Under the pieces are notes generated by a model. The model worked only from the letters and a program-made list of their open reading frames with translations, did not search any database and was not told the origin of the DNA. DNA of 8,854 bases from Prevotellaceae bacterium (GTDB lineage Bacteria; Bacteroidota; Bacteroidia; Bacteroidales; UBA932). Position numbers and translations under genes: made by a program. Location: contig JAIRZR010000433.1 in the NCBI GenBank assembly GCA_031267155.1, positions 1-8,854 of the forward strand, in the 5' to 3' direction. Positions 1-7,257 of this stretch are shown one piece after another (position 1 is the stretch's first letter; each line of letters starts with the position of its first letter).

Positions 1-41
1 TTTACATGCGGTTTCGTTCTGTTAAAATGTTCTTTTGCCAT
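1..41 (-). CDS. tuf: Elongation factor Tu, first 13 codons (cut by window edge)
   Basis: EF-Tu delivers aminoacyl-tRNA to the ribosome in the cytoplasm using GTP. Only the start is present: the minus strand from 41 reads MAKEHFNRTKPHV, which matches the conserved EF-Tu N-terminus (MAKE.F.R.KPHVN) just before the first GTPase loop. The gene continues beyond position 1. It lies 63 bp downstream of tRNA-Thr(GGT), and tRNA-Thr next to tuf is an old, widely conserved arrangement, so co-transcription with the tRNAs is likely. No strong Shine-Dalgarno sequence is visible, which is normal in Bacteroidota. The peptide is short, but the match is specific and so is the context. Confidence 0.93.
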   Translation of the reverse strand, partial: MAKEHFNRTKPHV

Positions 42-104
42 AATCTTAAATATCTTTATATTAATTTAGAATGTATATCCATCCTTATTTTTCACACTTT
101 TATG

Positions 105-176
<72 letters not shown>

Positions 177-221
177 ATCATTGTCTCGCTCTCCCCTAAG
201 CACTTCAACTTCTTCTCTTTG

Positions 222-295
222 AGCCTCTTGTCGGATTCGAACCAACGACCCCGAGATTACAAATCACGTACTCTGGCCAACTGAGCTAAAGAGGC
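222..295 (-). tRNA. tRNA-Thr (anticodon TGT)
   Basis: The minus strand folds as a 74-nt tRNA. The acceptor stem GCCTCTT/AAGAGGC is fully paired, the anticodon loop is TTTGTAA with anticodon TGT (plus positions 259-261), and the T arm is GTTGG-TTCGAAT-CCGAC. CCA is not encoded. It reads ACA and probably other ACN codons. The D stem closes with a G-U pair and the anticodon stem has one U-U mismatch at 29:41. Only 45 bp separate it from the next tRNA-Thr, leaving no room for the tRNA-Tyr and tRNA-Gly that lie between the two Thr tRNAs in the classical cluster. Confidence 0.97.
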
Positions 296-300
296 GTTTT

Positions 301-335
301 AAAAAAAAGCCGCCTCGTCATTGGGCGAAACGGCT
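301..335 (-). terminator. Rho-independent terminator after hpf
   Basis: On the minus strand a 10-bp stem (AGCCGTTTCG with CGAGGCGGCT, two G-U pairs, plus positions 326-335 and 308-317) with an 8-nt loop is followed at once by a run of Ts (301-307). It lies 57 bp after the hpf stop codon and only 5 bp before the mature 5' end of tRNA-Thr(TGT). It therefore ends the rpsU-xerC-hpf transcript, unless read through into the tRNA-tuf unit. Confidence 0.9.
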
Positions 336-392
336 GCAAATTTAGAAATTATTTTTGTATCTACAAAATTTCTCCGTTTTTTTTTGTTTTTT

Positions 393-692
393 TTATTTCT
401 CCCTGCTCTTTTCTTTGAATTTAAGCAACTGTTTCTCTAACGCATCTACCGCTAAATCAACACCTTCCTCAAATGTATCGCATACTTTTTCGGCAAAGCA
501 ATCTCCGCTTTTTATTTTAAGGCGTATGCTTACATCTTTGTTTTTAGTCGTTTCGGGTCTGACGATTTTAAGCACAATATCAGCCATCAAAATACCATCA
601 TAAAACTGTTCCAGTTTTGAAACTTTTTTTTCAATGAACGATTCTAATTTTTCCGTTGCATCGAAATGAATTGATTTAATCTTAATATCCAT
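393..692 (-). CDS. hpf: Ribosome hibernation-promoting factor, short HPF/RaiA family
   Basis: The protein has 99 residues and belongs to the HPF/YfiA family. In this family it binds the 30S decoding region during starvation, blocks tRNA and mRNA sites and promotes inactive ribosome dimers or stabilised 70S. The N-terminus (MDIKIKSIHFDATEKL) and the helix-rich acidic middle (DTFEEGVDLAVDALEKQL, residues 72-89) fit the single beta-alpha-beta-beta-beta-alpha fold. There is no C-terminal dimerisation domain, so it is the short type. The start is well supported: AAGGAGGA overlaps the xerC stop region and ends a few bases before the ATG. It is 12 bp downstream of xerC, hence co-transcribed, and is followed by a strong terminator. 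Confidence 0.95.
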   Translation of the reverse strand: MDIKIKSIHFDATEKLESFIEKKVSKLEQFYDGILMADIVLKIVRPETTKNKDVSIRLKIKSGDCFAEKVCDTFEEGVDLAVDALEKQLLKFKEKSREK

Positions 693-704
693 AAAAAATC
701 CTCC

Positions 705-1628
705 TTATTTTTTTGCTCTCGGATGAGCGTTATACATTTTCTTCAATTCCTCGAATGTCACATGCGTATAGACCGACGTCGAAGCCAGACTGCTATGCCC
801 CAACAGATTCTTGATAGCGCTTAACTTCGCGCCGTTATTCAGCATGCCGGTAGCAAAAGTATGCCTTAAAACATGCGGACTTCGCTTTGACAATGTCGGA
901 ATATCAGACAATTTCTTCCTCACAATATAATAAACGACAGCAGGCGAAACGGGCCTGCCGTCTTTACGGACAAAAAACGACGGGCTATTTGTCGCGACTT
1001 CCCTCCCTCGTACATTATTATAATATACAATCATCTCTTTAAGGCGTTCCGCAAAAGGTATCAAGCGTTGCTTGTTGCGTTTCCCCGTCACTTTAAGCAA
1101 CATAGCATCCAAATCTACATCGACGTTTTTGATCCCGACAAGCTCCGAACAGCGAATACCCGTTTCGTACAACATTTCAACCATAAGCTTGTCGCGGACG
1201 TTTCCGAAACCGATATTGCCGTCCTCATCGTCAAGAACTCTCTCCATTTCTTTTTCCTTCACGAAATAAGGCAACGATTTCGCCTTTTTCGGACCTGAAA
1301 GAAATGCAAACGGATGTTTTTCAACAATCTTCCGGCGAATAAGATATTTAAAGAATGATTGTAATGCACTTAATTTACGATTAACCGAAGCGGGAGATAA
1401 TGACTGACTGATCAGCGCCATCATCCACTGGCGAACGATATCGGAATCAATCCTTTCCAAATCAAAAGATTCCCCTTCCGAAATTTCTTTTTCACCAATA
1501 AATGAAACGAACTGTAATAAGTCATTCGTATATGCGATAAATGTATGAACAGAATAATTCCGCTCATACTGCAAATAATCTATAAACATACTCACATATC
1601 TCTTCACACTACATTCATTAAGATGCAA
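705..1628 (-). CDS. xerC: Tyrosine recombinase XerC-type
   Basis: A site-specific recombinase that, with a XerD partner, resolves chromosome dimers at dif. The 307 residues hold an N-terminal SAM-like core-binding domain (about 12-105) and a C-terminal catalytic domain (about 120-298). All catalytic residues are visible: R159 (TGIRCSE), K183 (TGKRNKQ), H252 and R255 (HVLRHTF), H278 (LLGHSS) and nucleophile Y287 (SVYTH). Length is typical (about 295-310). The first Met is used here; Met14 (MFIDYLQYERNYS, position 1589) is an equally good start because homology to the family begins near there. It lies between rpsU and hpf, a constant location in Bacteroidales, which argues for a housekeeping Xer protein and not an element-borne integrase. 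XerC versus XerD is assigned from context. Confidence 0.93.
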   Translation of the reverse strand: MHLNECSVKRYVSMFIDYLQYERNYSVHTFIAYTNDLLQFVSFIGEKEISEGESFDLERIDSDIVRQWMMALISQSLSPASVNRKLSALQSFFKYLIRRKIVEKHPFAFLSGPKKAKSLPYFVKEKEMERVLDDEDGNIGFGNVRDKLMVEMLYETGIRCSELVGIKNVDVDLDAMLLKVTGKRNKQRLIPFAERLKEMIVYYNNVRGREVATNSPSFFVRKDGRPVSPAVVYYIVRKKLSDIPTLSKRSPHVLRHTFATGMLNNGAKLSAIKNLLGHSSLASTSVYTHVTFEELKKMYNAHPRAKK

Positions 1629-1684
1629 CGAATATAGGCATTCTTTTTGGAAAAAACAAATAAAACGGTACTTTTTTCTTCCGA

Positions 1685-1876
1685 TTAACTTTCGGCCTGC
1701 TGTAACTGCTTCACATAGATAGCATGAATACGCTGTTTTCTCTTTTTTACGGAGGGTTTGACAAAGGCTTGACGAGTCCTAAGCTCTTTAACAACTCCTG
1801 TTTTCTCAAACTTCCTTTTAAACTTTTTCAAGGCTCTTTCTATATTTTCGCCTTCTTTTAATGGAACTACGATCAT
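1685..1876 (-). CDS. rpsU: 30S ribosomal protein bS21
   Basis: A 63-residue, strongly basic protein that matches bS21 over its full length: MIVVPLKEGENIERALKKFK, then the KR-rich KKRKQRIHAIY region. In the 30S subunit it sits near the platform where the Shine-Dalgarno helix forms. In Bacteroidota bS21 helps occlude the anti-Shine-Dalgarno, in keeping with weak SD use in this phylum (established knowledge, not visible here). It is the first gene of the rpsU-xerC-hpf operon, 56 bp ahead of xerC and about 50 nt downstream of a consensus promoter. Confidence 0.97.
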   Translation of the reverse strand: MIVVPLKEGENIERALKKFKRKFEKTGVVKELRTRQAFVKPSVKKRKQRIHAIYVKQLQQAES

Positions 1877-1929
1877 AAATTAATTTCTAAATTATATTGT
1901 TTTTTGTATCATATTCTTATTTCGAGCCG

Positions 1930-1960
1930 CAAAATTACTGATTGTTTTTTTACCAACAAA
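1930..1960 (-). promoter_or_regulatory. Bacteroidota sigma-A promoter of the rpsU-xerC-hpf operon
   Basis: On the minus strand a -33 box TTTG (plus 1957-1960), exactly 19 bp, then a -7 box TAATTTTG (plus 1930-1937), matching the Bacteroides consensus TTTG/TAnnTTTG. The predicted transcription start is near 1924, giving an AT-rich leader of roughly 45-50 nt before rpsU. Confidence 0.85.
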
Positions 1961-2019
1961 ATTTTTAGTCAATATTTTTTGCTAAATTTTTTCACAACAA
2001 GTATTCCATTCTTTTTATA

Positions 2020-2027
2020 TATCTTTG
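2020..2027 (+). promoter_or_regulatory. Probable -7 box for the carbonic-anhydrase-like operon
   Basis: TATCTTTG fits the Bacteroidota -7 consensus TAnnTTTG and is followed by GCGCCC, placing a start near 2033, about 28 nt before the ATG at 2062. No clear TTTG -33 box is found at the expected spacing. The region is divergent from the rpsU promoter, with the two -7 boxes about 80 bp apart. Confidence 0.65.
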
Positions 2028-2061
2028 CGCCCATAAATAACGGAAATACTACACTAAATAT

Positions 2062-2574
2062 ATGGCAATAATAAAATCTGTACGGGGTTATACTCCTGTT
2101 ATCGGAGAAGAAACTTATTTGGCCGACAATGCGGCGATTATCGGTGATGTTGAAATAGGTAAAGGCTGCAGCATTTGGTTCGGAACCGTACTTCGGGGAG
2201 ATGTAAACTCCATAAGAATAGGAAACGGCGTAAATATTCAGGACGGTTCCGTTTTGCATACATTATACGAGAAATCTACGATAGAAATCGGTGACGATGT
2301 CTCAATCGGCCACAACGTGACGATTCACGGCGCCAAAATATGCAACGGAGCGCTTATCGGAATGGGCGCTGTAGTGCTCGACCATGCGGTTATCGGTGAA
2401 GGAGCTATTATTGCGGCAGGTTCGGTCGTACTCAATAATACACAAGTCGAACCCGGATGCATCTATGCCGGCGTTCCGGCGAAATTCGTGAAAAAAGTAG
2501 ATACCGAACAATCTAAAGAAATAAACCAGAAGATAGCGCGTAATTACCACATGTATGCGTCATGGTACAAATGA
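2062..2574 (+). CDS. Gamma-carbonic-anhydrase family protein (left-handed beta-helix)
   Basis: A 170-residue hexapeptide-repeat protein of the gamma-CA/YrdA/PaaY family. Repeats of the [LIV]-G-x-x-x-x type run from about residue 10 to 140 and end in the AGVPAK motif (residues 136-141), followed by a C-terminal helix. Residues that build the metal and active site in Cam-type enzymes are present: R45, D47, Q60, D61 and the three zinc-ligand histidines H66, H84 and H89. The protein is expected to trimerise and bind a metal; CO2 hydration is plausible, but many YrdA-type members show weak or no activity and may instead act on acyl-CoA thioesters. It is the first gene of a two-gene unit: its TGA overlaps an ATG of the next gene (ATGA at 2571-2574). 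No signal peptide is seen, so it is cytoplasmic. Confidence 0.92.
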   Translation: MAIIKSVRGYTPVIGEETYLADNAAIIGDVEIGKGCSIWFGTVLRGDVNSIRIGNGVNIQDGSVLHTLYEKSTIEIGDDVSIGHNVTIHGAKICNGALIGMGAVVLDHAVIGEGAIIAAGSVVLNNTQVEPGCIYAGVPAKFVKKVDTEQSKEINQKIARNYHMYASWYK

Positions 2575-4754
2575 TTCCCTATAACGCAAGAAAAGTACGC
2601 ATAGTTGCAGGACTGGTAGCATTCTGCGTACTTTCCGTAAGTTTATGGCTGGCGTATCCGTTCAATTATTACATAAGGCGGGCGCTGGTTCATCTTATGC
2701 CCAAAATCGACCAATATCCTATTTTCGAAAACCGCATCGTAAAAACGGGAGATCCACAGCCATGGCCTCTCTCCGAATATTACAATAAACTTTCTATTCC
2801 CGACAAATATGTGAAAGAATTTGATGAATACGGCACGATAGCTTATGTGATCATTCAGAACGGAGAATTATTGTTCGAACAATACTGGGACGATTATTCG
2901 CCCCGGTCGCATAGTAACTCTTTCTCAATGGCTAAAAGCATTATTTCTTTTGCCATAGGATGCGCTATTGACGACGGGGTCATAAATCATATTGATCAGC
3001 CAGTCAGTGATTTTTTTCCGCAATTCGGCAGCTATAACGGAAAACAAATGACGATCCGACACTTGTTAACCATGAGTGCGGGCGTGGATTTTCAGGAAAC
3101 GTATACATCCCTGTTCTCCCCTACTACACAATTATATTACGGCAATGATCTCGGGAAAATAATTTTCGGGATGAAACAGATCGAAGAACCAGGCGTGAAT
3201 TTTGTTTACCAAAGCGGAGTGACCCAGTTATTGGCTTTCATTCTGGAAAAAGCGACCGGCGAGAATGTCAGTTCATACGTCTCCCGCAGGCTATGGATGC
3301 CGATACAGGCCGAAGAAAATGCGTTATGGTCGCTTGATCACAAAGACGGATCCGAAAAAGCATATTGCTGTTTCAACAGCAATGCACGCGATTTCGCTCG
3401 CCTGGGACAGTTAGTCCTGAATGAAGGCCAATGGAACGGAACGCAAATAGTATCGGAACAATACATAACGGATGCAACCACAGCCGACAGTAGCCTGATA
3501 TTCAAAAAATACGAAGAAACAAACCGCCATTACGGATATCAATTCTGGGTACTTGAAAAAAACGGAATGAAGATACCTTACTTACGCGGAATCAAAGGGC
3601 AGTATGTTTTTATCATCCCGGAGAAAAAGGCAATCGTTGTCAGACTCGGACATAAGAGATCCGACCGGGAAACAGATGACCGACATTATCCGGCAGACGT
3701 AGATATTTGGCTGGATGCGGCTTTTGAGATGTTGGACGAGACGCCTAAGCATGCGCGTCTTATATTCGGAGGCGATCTGATGCAGCATATTCCTCAGGTT
3801 AATGCGGCAAAAGACAACAGCGGCGGATACGATTATACCGAATCATTCCGTTATGTAAAACCGATATTTGAACAGGCTGACCTGGCTTTTATAAACCTCG
3901 AAACCACTTTAACAACATCCGGATACTACACGGGATATCCCTTATTCCGTTCGCCGAAAGAAATTGTAAAAACGTTAAACGACATAGGTGTCGACGTCAC
4001 CGTCATGGCAAATAACCACGTTTTCGACGGAGGTAAAAACGGCGTAATCACAACATTGAAGTTGCTTGATGCGGCAGGGATAAAGCACACGGGAGTATTC
4101 ACCGACAGTCGCCTGTTCGTCCGGAATCATCCGCTGCTACTTCAAACAAAAGGCCTCACGTTCGCTCTGTTTAATTATACCTACGGGACGAACGGCCTTC
4201 CGACGCCGGAAGGTTTGAGTGTCAACCGCATCGATTCATTTACAATCGCACGTGATTTAGCCCTGACAGACCGTGCCGGAATTGATTGCATCATTGTTTT
4301 TTTTCATTGGGGATACGAATATTTTAGATATCCGAATGAAGAACAAAAAGCGCTTGCCGAACTATGTCACAGATACGGTGCGGAAATTGTCATCGGAAGC
4401 CACCCACACGTCATACAACCGATTATCGCTCATAAAAATACCTATACAGAAAGTTCCGGTGAAGAGATAGATTATACCGATCACGTAACCATCTATTCAT
4501 TAGGGAATTTAGTATCCGGTCAACGCGACCGCTATCAGGATGGCGGTATAATTGTCGCATTGGACATAACGAAAGAGAGAAACAAACCTCTCACGATAAA
4601 CGCTTCATACACGCCCGTCTGGGTACGACTTCCCAAATACAGCATACTACCACCTTCCGTTGCCGACACGATAACAATGTCAACTCCCGAACGTCACACA
4701 TACGAACAGTTCATCAACGACACCAGGCAACTTCTCTCCCCGTATGCAAAATAG
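2562..4754 (+). CDS. Membrane-anchored serine hydrolase - CapA (PGA_cap) fusion protein
   Basis: 730 residues in two domains. Residues about 12-33 are one membrane segment, so the rest is probably periplasmic. Residues about 80-390 resemble the class C beta-lactamase/NylB-type serine hydrolases: S122-M-A-K125 gives the SxxK nucleophile and base, Y216-Q-S218 is the YxN-like motif, and G363-H-K is at the KTG position. Residues about 397-690 are a CapA/PGA_cap domain with GGDLMQH (D405, H409), INLE (N445, E447), ANNHVFDGG (N485, H486), HWGYEY (H582), GSHPHV (H614, H616) and YSLGNL (N649), the metal-ligand pattern of this metallophosphatase-like family. Family members are often separate genes; here one frame links them with a short linker (about 391-397). 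Met4 at 2571 gives an ATGA overlap with the upstream stop and may be the true start. Substrate unknown; a cell-envelope peptide or polymer is an inference. Confidence 0.9.
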   Translation: MVQMIPYNARKVRIVAGLVAFCVLSVSLWLAYPFNYYIRRALVHLMPKIDQYPIFENRIVKTGDPQPWPLSEYYNKLSIPDKYVKEFDEYGTIAYVIIQNGELLFEQYWDDYSPRSHSNSFSMAKSIISFAIGCAIDDGVINHIDQPVSDFFPQFGSYNGKQMTIRHLLTMSAGVDFQETYTSLFSPTTQLYYGNDLGKIIFGMKQIEEPGVNFVYQSGVTQLLAFILEKATGENVSSYVSRRLWMPIQAEENALWSLDHKDGSEKAYCCFNSNARDFARLGQLVLNEGQWNGTQIVSEQYITDATTADSSLIFKKYEETNRHYGYQFWVLEKNGMKIPYLRGIKGQYVFIIPEKKAIVVRLGHKRSDRETDDRHYPADVDIWLDAAFEMLDETPKHARLIFGGDLMQHIPQVNAAKDNSGGYDYTESFRYVKPIFEQADLAFINLETTLTTSGYYTGYPLFRSPKEIVKTLNDIGVDVTVMANNHVFDGGKNGVITTLKLLDAAGIKHTGVFTDSRLFVRNHPLLLQTKGLTFALFNYTYGTNGLPTPEGLSVNRIDSFTIARDLALTDRAGIDCIIVFFHWGYEYFRYPNEEQKALAELCHRYGAEIVIGSHPHVIQPIIAHKNTYTESSGEEIDYTDHVTIYSLGNLVSGQRDRYQDGGIIVALDITKERNKPLTINASYTPVWVRLPKYSILPPSVADTITMSTPERHTYEQFINDTRQLLSPYAK

Positions 4755-4757
4755 GCG

Positions 4758-4782
4758 GGCGTATTTCCATTCGCCATTTTTT
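4758..4782 (+). terminator. Weak putative terminator after the hydrolase-CapA gene
   Basis: GGCG (4758-4761) and CGCC (4772-4775) can pair, extended by two A-T pairs across a T-T mismatch, followed by ATTTTTT. The stem is short, so efficiency is doubtful. It begins 3 bp after the TAG at 4752-4754. Confidence 0.4.
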
Positions 4783-4917
4783 CTGAAAACCGGTTTTGAA
4801 TACCCGAATTTCTTTTCTCAAGAAAAGGATCCGCACACTGGTATGGTTTCAGTATGACTGTGCCTCCGCTTACTGCCGGTTAGTCTGTTTGAATACATTT
4901 GCAGCAAAACATCGACT

Positions 4918-5343
4918 TTACCAGTTATCCTGAATGGTAATGGTCAGCATACGCCTGCCGGAAAACGGAATAAAAGTGTCGAAAAGGGACAATCCATAGT
5001 CATTACCCAGATAGTCGGATATAAAATTACCGTTATTGCTGAAGTTAACATAAGAACCTGTCGTATCCACATTGTCTAACGCTGCCCGCACATATACCGT
5101 ACCACCCGTATCCGCTATCCGTGCATAAATGTTCAGGTATATATTATAGATACTTGTTCCTGCGGGCACAGACACATTGATGCCGTTGTTGGGAGAACCC
5201 GCAGAACTTCCGGATGGTATGCCGCCCGGCTCCGAGGATATAAACGATGTAGTATAGGTATTACTTTCCAATTTCCCTATCAGTTCAATGCCTACATTAT
5301 ACAAATCGTATGACGAATTGTTATTAATCACAAAATCAATACC
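4918..5343 (-). pseudogene. C-terminal part of an unrecognised beta-rich protein, 5' end lost
   Basis: The last 141 codons of the open frame that starts inside the transposase remnant do not belong to a transposase. They begin at GIDFVINNNSSYDLYNVGIEL, contain a Ser/Gly/Pro-rich stretch (SGSSAGSPNNG) and alternating polar-hydrophobic strands, and end in MLTITIQDNW. Composition (Asn, Ser, Thr, Tyr; no Cys) looks like the body of an exported beta-sandwich or lipoprotein whose signal peptide was replaced by the rearranged IS sequence. I do not recognise the family. Without its own start and signal it is most likely a pseudogene; translation from the transposase start region would give a chimera. 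No good terminator follows the stop. Confidence 0.6.
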
Positions 5344-5936
5344 CGAATTGACTGGCACAGGAGGTTCACCATCGGATTGATTGTCCTGCATAATGCCTTC
5401 ATCAATGTATTCAAGCACCTTACGGATTTTTGTTTCGAGTTTTGCCTTGTTTTTTTCAACCGATCTTCGCCAGACAAAAGTGTAGCGGTTTGCTCGCGAG
5501 TCCAGTTTGATACCGTCAATGTAAGCCACATCCAAACTCAACCGACCCATTTCCGCCAGCATCACAACAACCTGTGTAAATATATCATTGACGGCATCTT
5601 TCAAATGTTCTGAACGGAAACGGTTCACCGTGTTGTGGTCGGGTTCCAGTCCGCCTACCAGCCACATAAAAGTTATTCTGTCTTTTACCGCATCCTCAAT
5701 TTTGCGGCAGGAATAAATGTTGCTCAGACAGGCAAAAGCACGACTTTGAGCATCACTCGCGGCGGATAGGCGCTCGTTCCGTCGCTTTTGTATATATCAG
5801 CAACTCTGCTAATATCAAGATTATAAACAATTTAATTGACATGCCGAACGCGTGAATCCTGTGAAATTTTGCTGTCCAAACTCACAGGAAACAGCGTTGC
5901 CTGACCTTAATTATATGCCTTAAAGACAACTTTCAC
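5344..5936 (-). pseudogene. IS1182-family transposase, decayed N-terminal part
   Basis: Reading the minus strand from GTG at 5936 and joining frames gives KAYN*GQATLFPVSLDSKI, then HVN*IVYNLDISRVADIY, then SDGTSAYPPRVMLKVVL, a frameshift, FACLSNIYSCRKIEDAVKD, and MWLVGGLEPDHNTVNRFRSEHLKDA, the N-terminal half of Bacteroidales IS1182-type transposases. The first catalytic Asp region is visible (YIDGIKLDSRANRYTFVW). Lesions: TAA stops at 5907-5909 and 5832-5834, where Gln is usual; one missing base in the A4 run at 5734-5737; and truncation at about 5344 after EPPVPVNS, where a complete protein continues with a further several hundred residues carrying the other two acidic residues. Clearly non-functional. 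Confidence 0.88.
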
Positions 5937-6047
5937 ACATCTTTATATCTTTGGTTATCAGACACAAAAACACAAAATTATCTACAAACAATCAATATGT
6001 TTTTAGAAAAAAAGGAAGATTGGCTCAAAATACTTTTGAGACAGCCC
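5344..6047 (-). mobile_element. Truncated IS1182-family insertion sequence
   Basis: The element keeps its upstream end, where the minus strand begins GGGCTGTCTCAAAAGTA at 6047, a short untranslated leader and the first part of the transposase gene. Its downstream half and other end are missing and replaced by an unrelated reading frame at about 5344. A -7-like TAATTTTG (plus 5973-5980) may be the old transposase promoter. It begins only about 30 bp after the stop of the lipoprotein gene. The upstream boundary is inferred from the terminal repeat pattern; no target duplication can be read because the other end is gone. Confidence 0.78.
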
Positions 6048-6055
6048 ATTTTTTT
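6021..6055 (+). terminator. Terminator-like hairpin formed by the IS end
   Basis: GGCTCAAAA (6022-6030) pairs with TTTTGAGACAGCC (6034-6046) with a TAC loop and a two-base bulge, and a run of seven Ts follows at 6049-6055. It would stop plus-strand transcription, that is, transcription entering antisense to the lipoprotein gene. On the minus strand the same hairpin is followed by a more distant T run, so termination of lipoprotein mRNA there is possible but weaker. Confidence 0.6.
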
Positions 6056-6077
6056 ACATTAACATATCCGAATCATC

Positions 6078-7099
6078 TCACTGTATATTTAATTTTACGA
6101 TATTAAAATCTTCCTCTATAAGAACAACGGCATATAATAAATTGTCATTGACGGCTGTAATTAAATAAGTATCCCGGTCAACCTTTATTTTTTTCACGGG
6201 AGCTCCTGTCCAGTCGAAAACCCATATATCATTTTCGGATTCGGAAGTTCGATTTTTGGCGTATTCGAATAACACATAGATATATTGATCCGTGGAAGTA
6301 ACGTCGATTGCTCCGATAGACGTATCCTCCGTTTCGTTCGCATATAGGATTTCGCCCGTAGAAAACTTATAATCATACCCGTCCAGTTGGATGCGCCCGG
6401 ATACATAAATAGAATCCGAATAATCGACGATCTCCAATACATGATGACTCAGACAAGCTATTTTTTTCATATTCCTGTTGTTTTCAAACCGTACTTGATG
6501 AAACATGGCTTTTGCATCGTTCGGCATATCATCTTCTCCCGCTAAAAAATCGGGAAAGCTCCCTAATTCCTTTTCTATTTCTCCTTTAGCATTTAGAATA
6601 GCGTATCTTCCCCATTCAAAATAGCCAGCTGCTAAATAACGACTGTTCCGAATATGTACGAGCTGGGATACTTGCGTTGGCACTTGAAATAAAAAATTAT
6701 TTTTTTCATGTATATTGAAACTGTCTTTAAAAGAATAATAGCTTAATTGAAATTTACCTTTATCAAATGTCAATAAGGTATCATCTGCCATAATGGATAT
6801 TATTAGGGGCGGTAATGCTTCATTAGGCCCTATGCCTTTGGGAACTATTTTAGTGATAACCTTATTTTCATTCAAATCGAATACGGTTACAAGCGTATCG
6901 GAACGGCTGTCGTAGATAAATAATTTATTTTGAACGCTAATAAGTTTAGCTGGCTTACCTAAAAATGGAGTGTTTTCTACAGGTACGCTGGAAACGCTTC
7001 CCTCACTTTCAAACACAGGCAATTTGCTGTTTGTACAAGTAGCAAGAAGAAAGACAAGAACAAAAATTGTTGTGAATAATATATAATATTTTTTTTCAT
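6078..7099 (-). CDS. BF3164-like six-bladed beta-propeller lipoprotein (start out of frame by 1 nt)
   Basis: The open part (314 codons from the TTG at 7022) resembles the BF3164-like/TolB-type 6-bladed propeller lipoproteins of Bacteroidales: repeated blades such as KLFIYDSRSDTLVTVFDLN, VPKGIGPNEALPPL, YIYVLFEYAKNRT and DIWVFDWTGAPVKKIKVD. The same frame continues upstream into TIFVLVFLLATCTNSK, a lipoprotein signal with lipobox LATC (Cys codon 7035-7037). The obvious ATG at 7099-7097 is followed by only eight As (plus 7089-7096); nine would give MKKKYYILFTTIFVL and one continuous protein of about 341 residues. So the gene is either frameshifted, misread, or depends on slippage. Probable role: lipid-anchored binding or signalling protein; function unknown. 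Upstream lie a MITE-like element and a NVEALA gene on the same strand. Confidence 0.82.
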
Positions 7100-7131
7100 C
7101 GTCTTGATTTTTTTATAGACTATAGATGTAG

Positions 7132-7239
7132 GAGGTTATCTCAAAAATATTTTAATGCCAATTTATTCTGATATCATTATTTGAAATTGATTGCAAATTT
7201 TGATCAGCAATGACAAATAGATGATTTTTGAGACACCTC
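7132..7239. mobile_element. MITE-like element, about 108 bp
   Basis: Imperfect terminal inverted repeats: GAGGTTATCTCAAAAAT (7132-7148) on the plus strand and GAGGTGTCTCAAAAAT read on the minus strand from 7239 to 7224. The interior is AT-rich, non-coding and contains smaller inverted repeats. The core TGTCTCAAAA also forms the end of the IS1182 remnant (minus strand from 6044), so that IS group may have moved it. The element separates the NVEALA stop (7258) from the lipoprotein start (7099). CTATA occurs on both sides (7119-7123 and 7241-7245) but a target duplication is not certain. Its inner left end supplies TATTTTTG (plus 7142-7149, minus strand), a -7-like box about 43 bp upstream of the lipoprotein ATG. 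Confidence 0.6.
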
Positions 7240-7257
7240 TCTATAACCATAAATGCA

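Noticed and set aside
1068..1298. Plus-strand frames inside xerC
   Set aside because: They are antisense to a fully conserved recombinase with all catalytic residues.
4786..4797. AAAACCGGTTTT palindrome
   Set aside because: Twelve bases with low-complexity ends, no T run, not informative alone.
4861..4880. Words GCCTCCGCT and CTGCCGGTTA shared with 7823-7854
   Set aside because: They occur in opposite order in the two places with no longer alignment, so a dispersed repeat is not shown.
4918..5667. A single 249-residue protein on the minus strand
   Set aside because: Its first 108 residues are an internal transposase segment with the true start further upstream and out of frame; its tail is unrelated. 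Treated as two fragments joined at about 5344.
5946..5953. TATCTTTG, a -7-like box on the plus strand inside the IS remnant
   Set aside because: No -33 partner and no plus-strand gene downstream before the hairpin terminator at 6021-6055.
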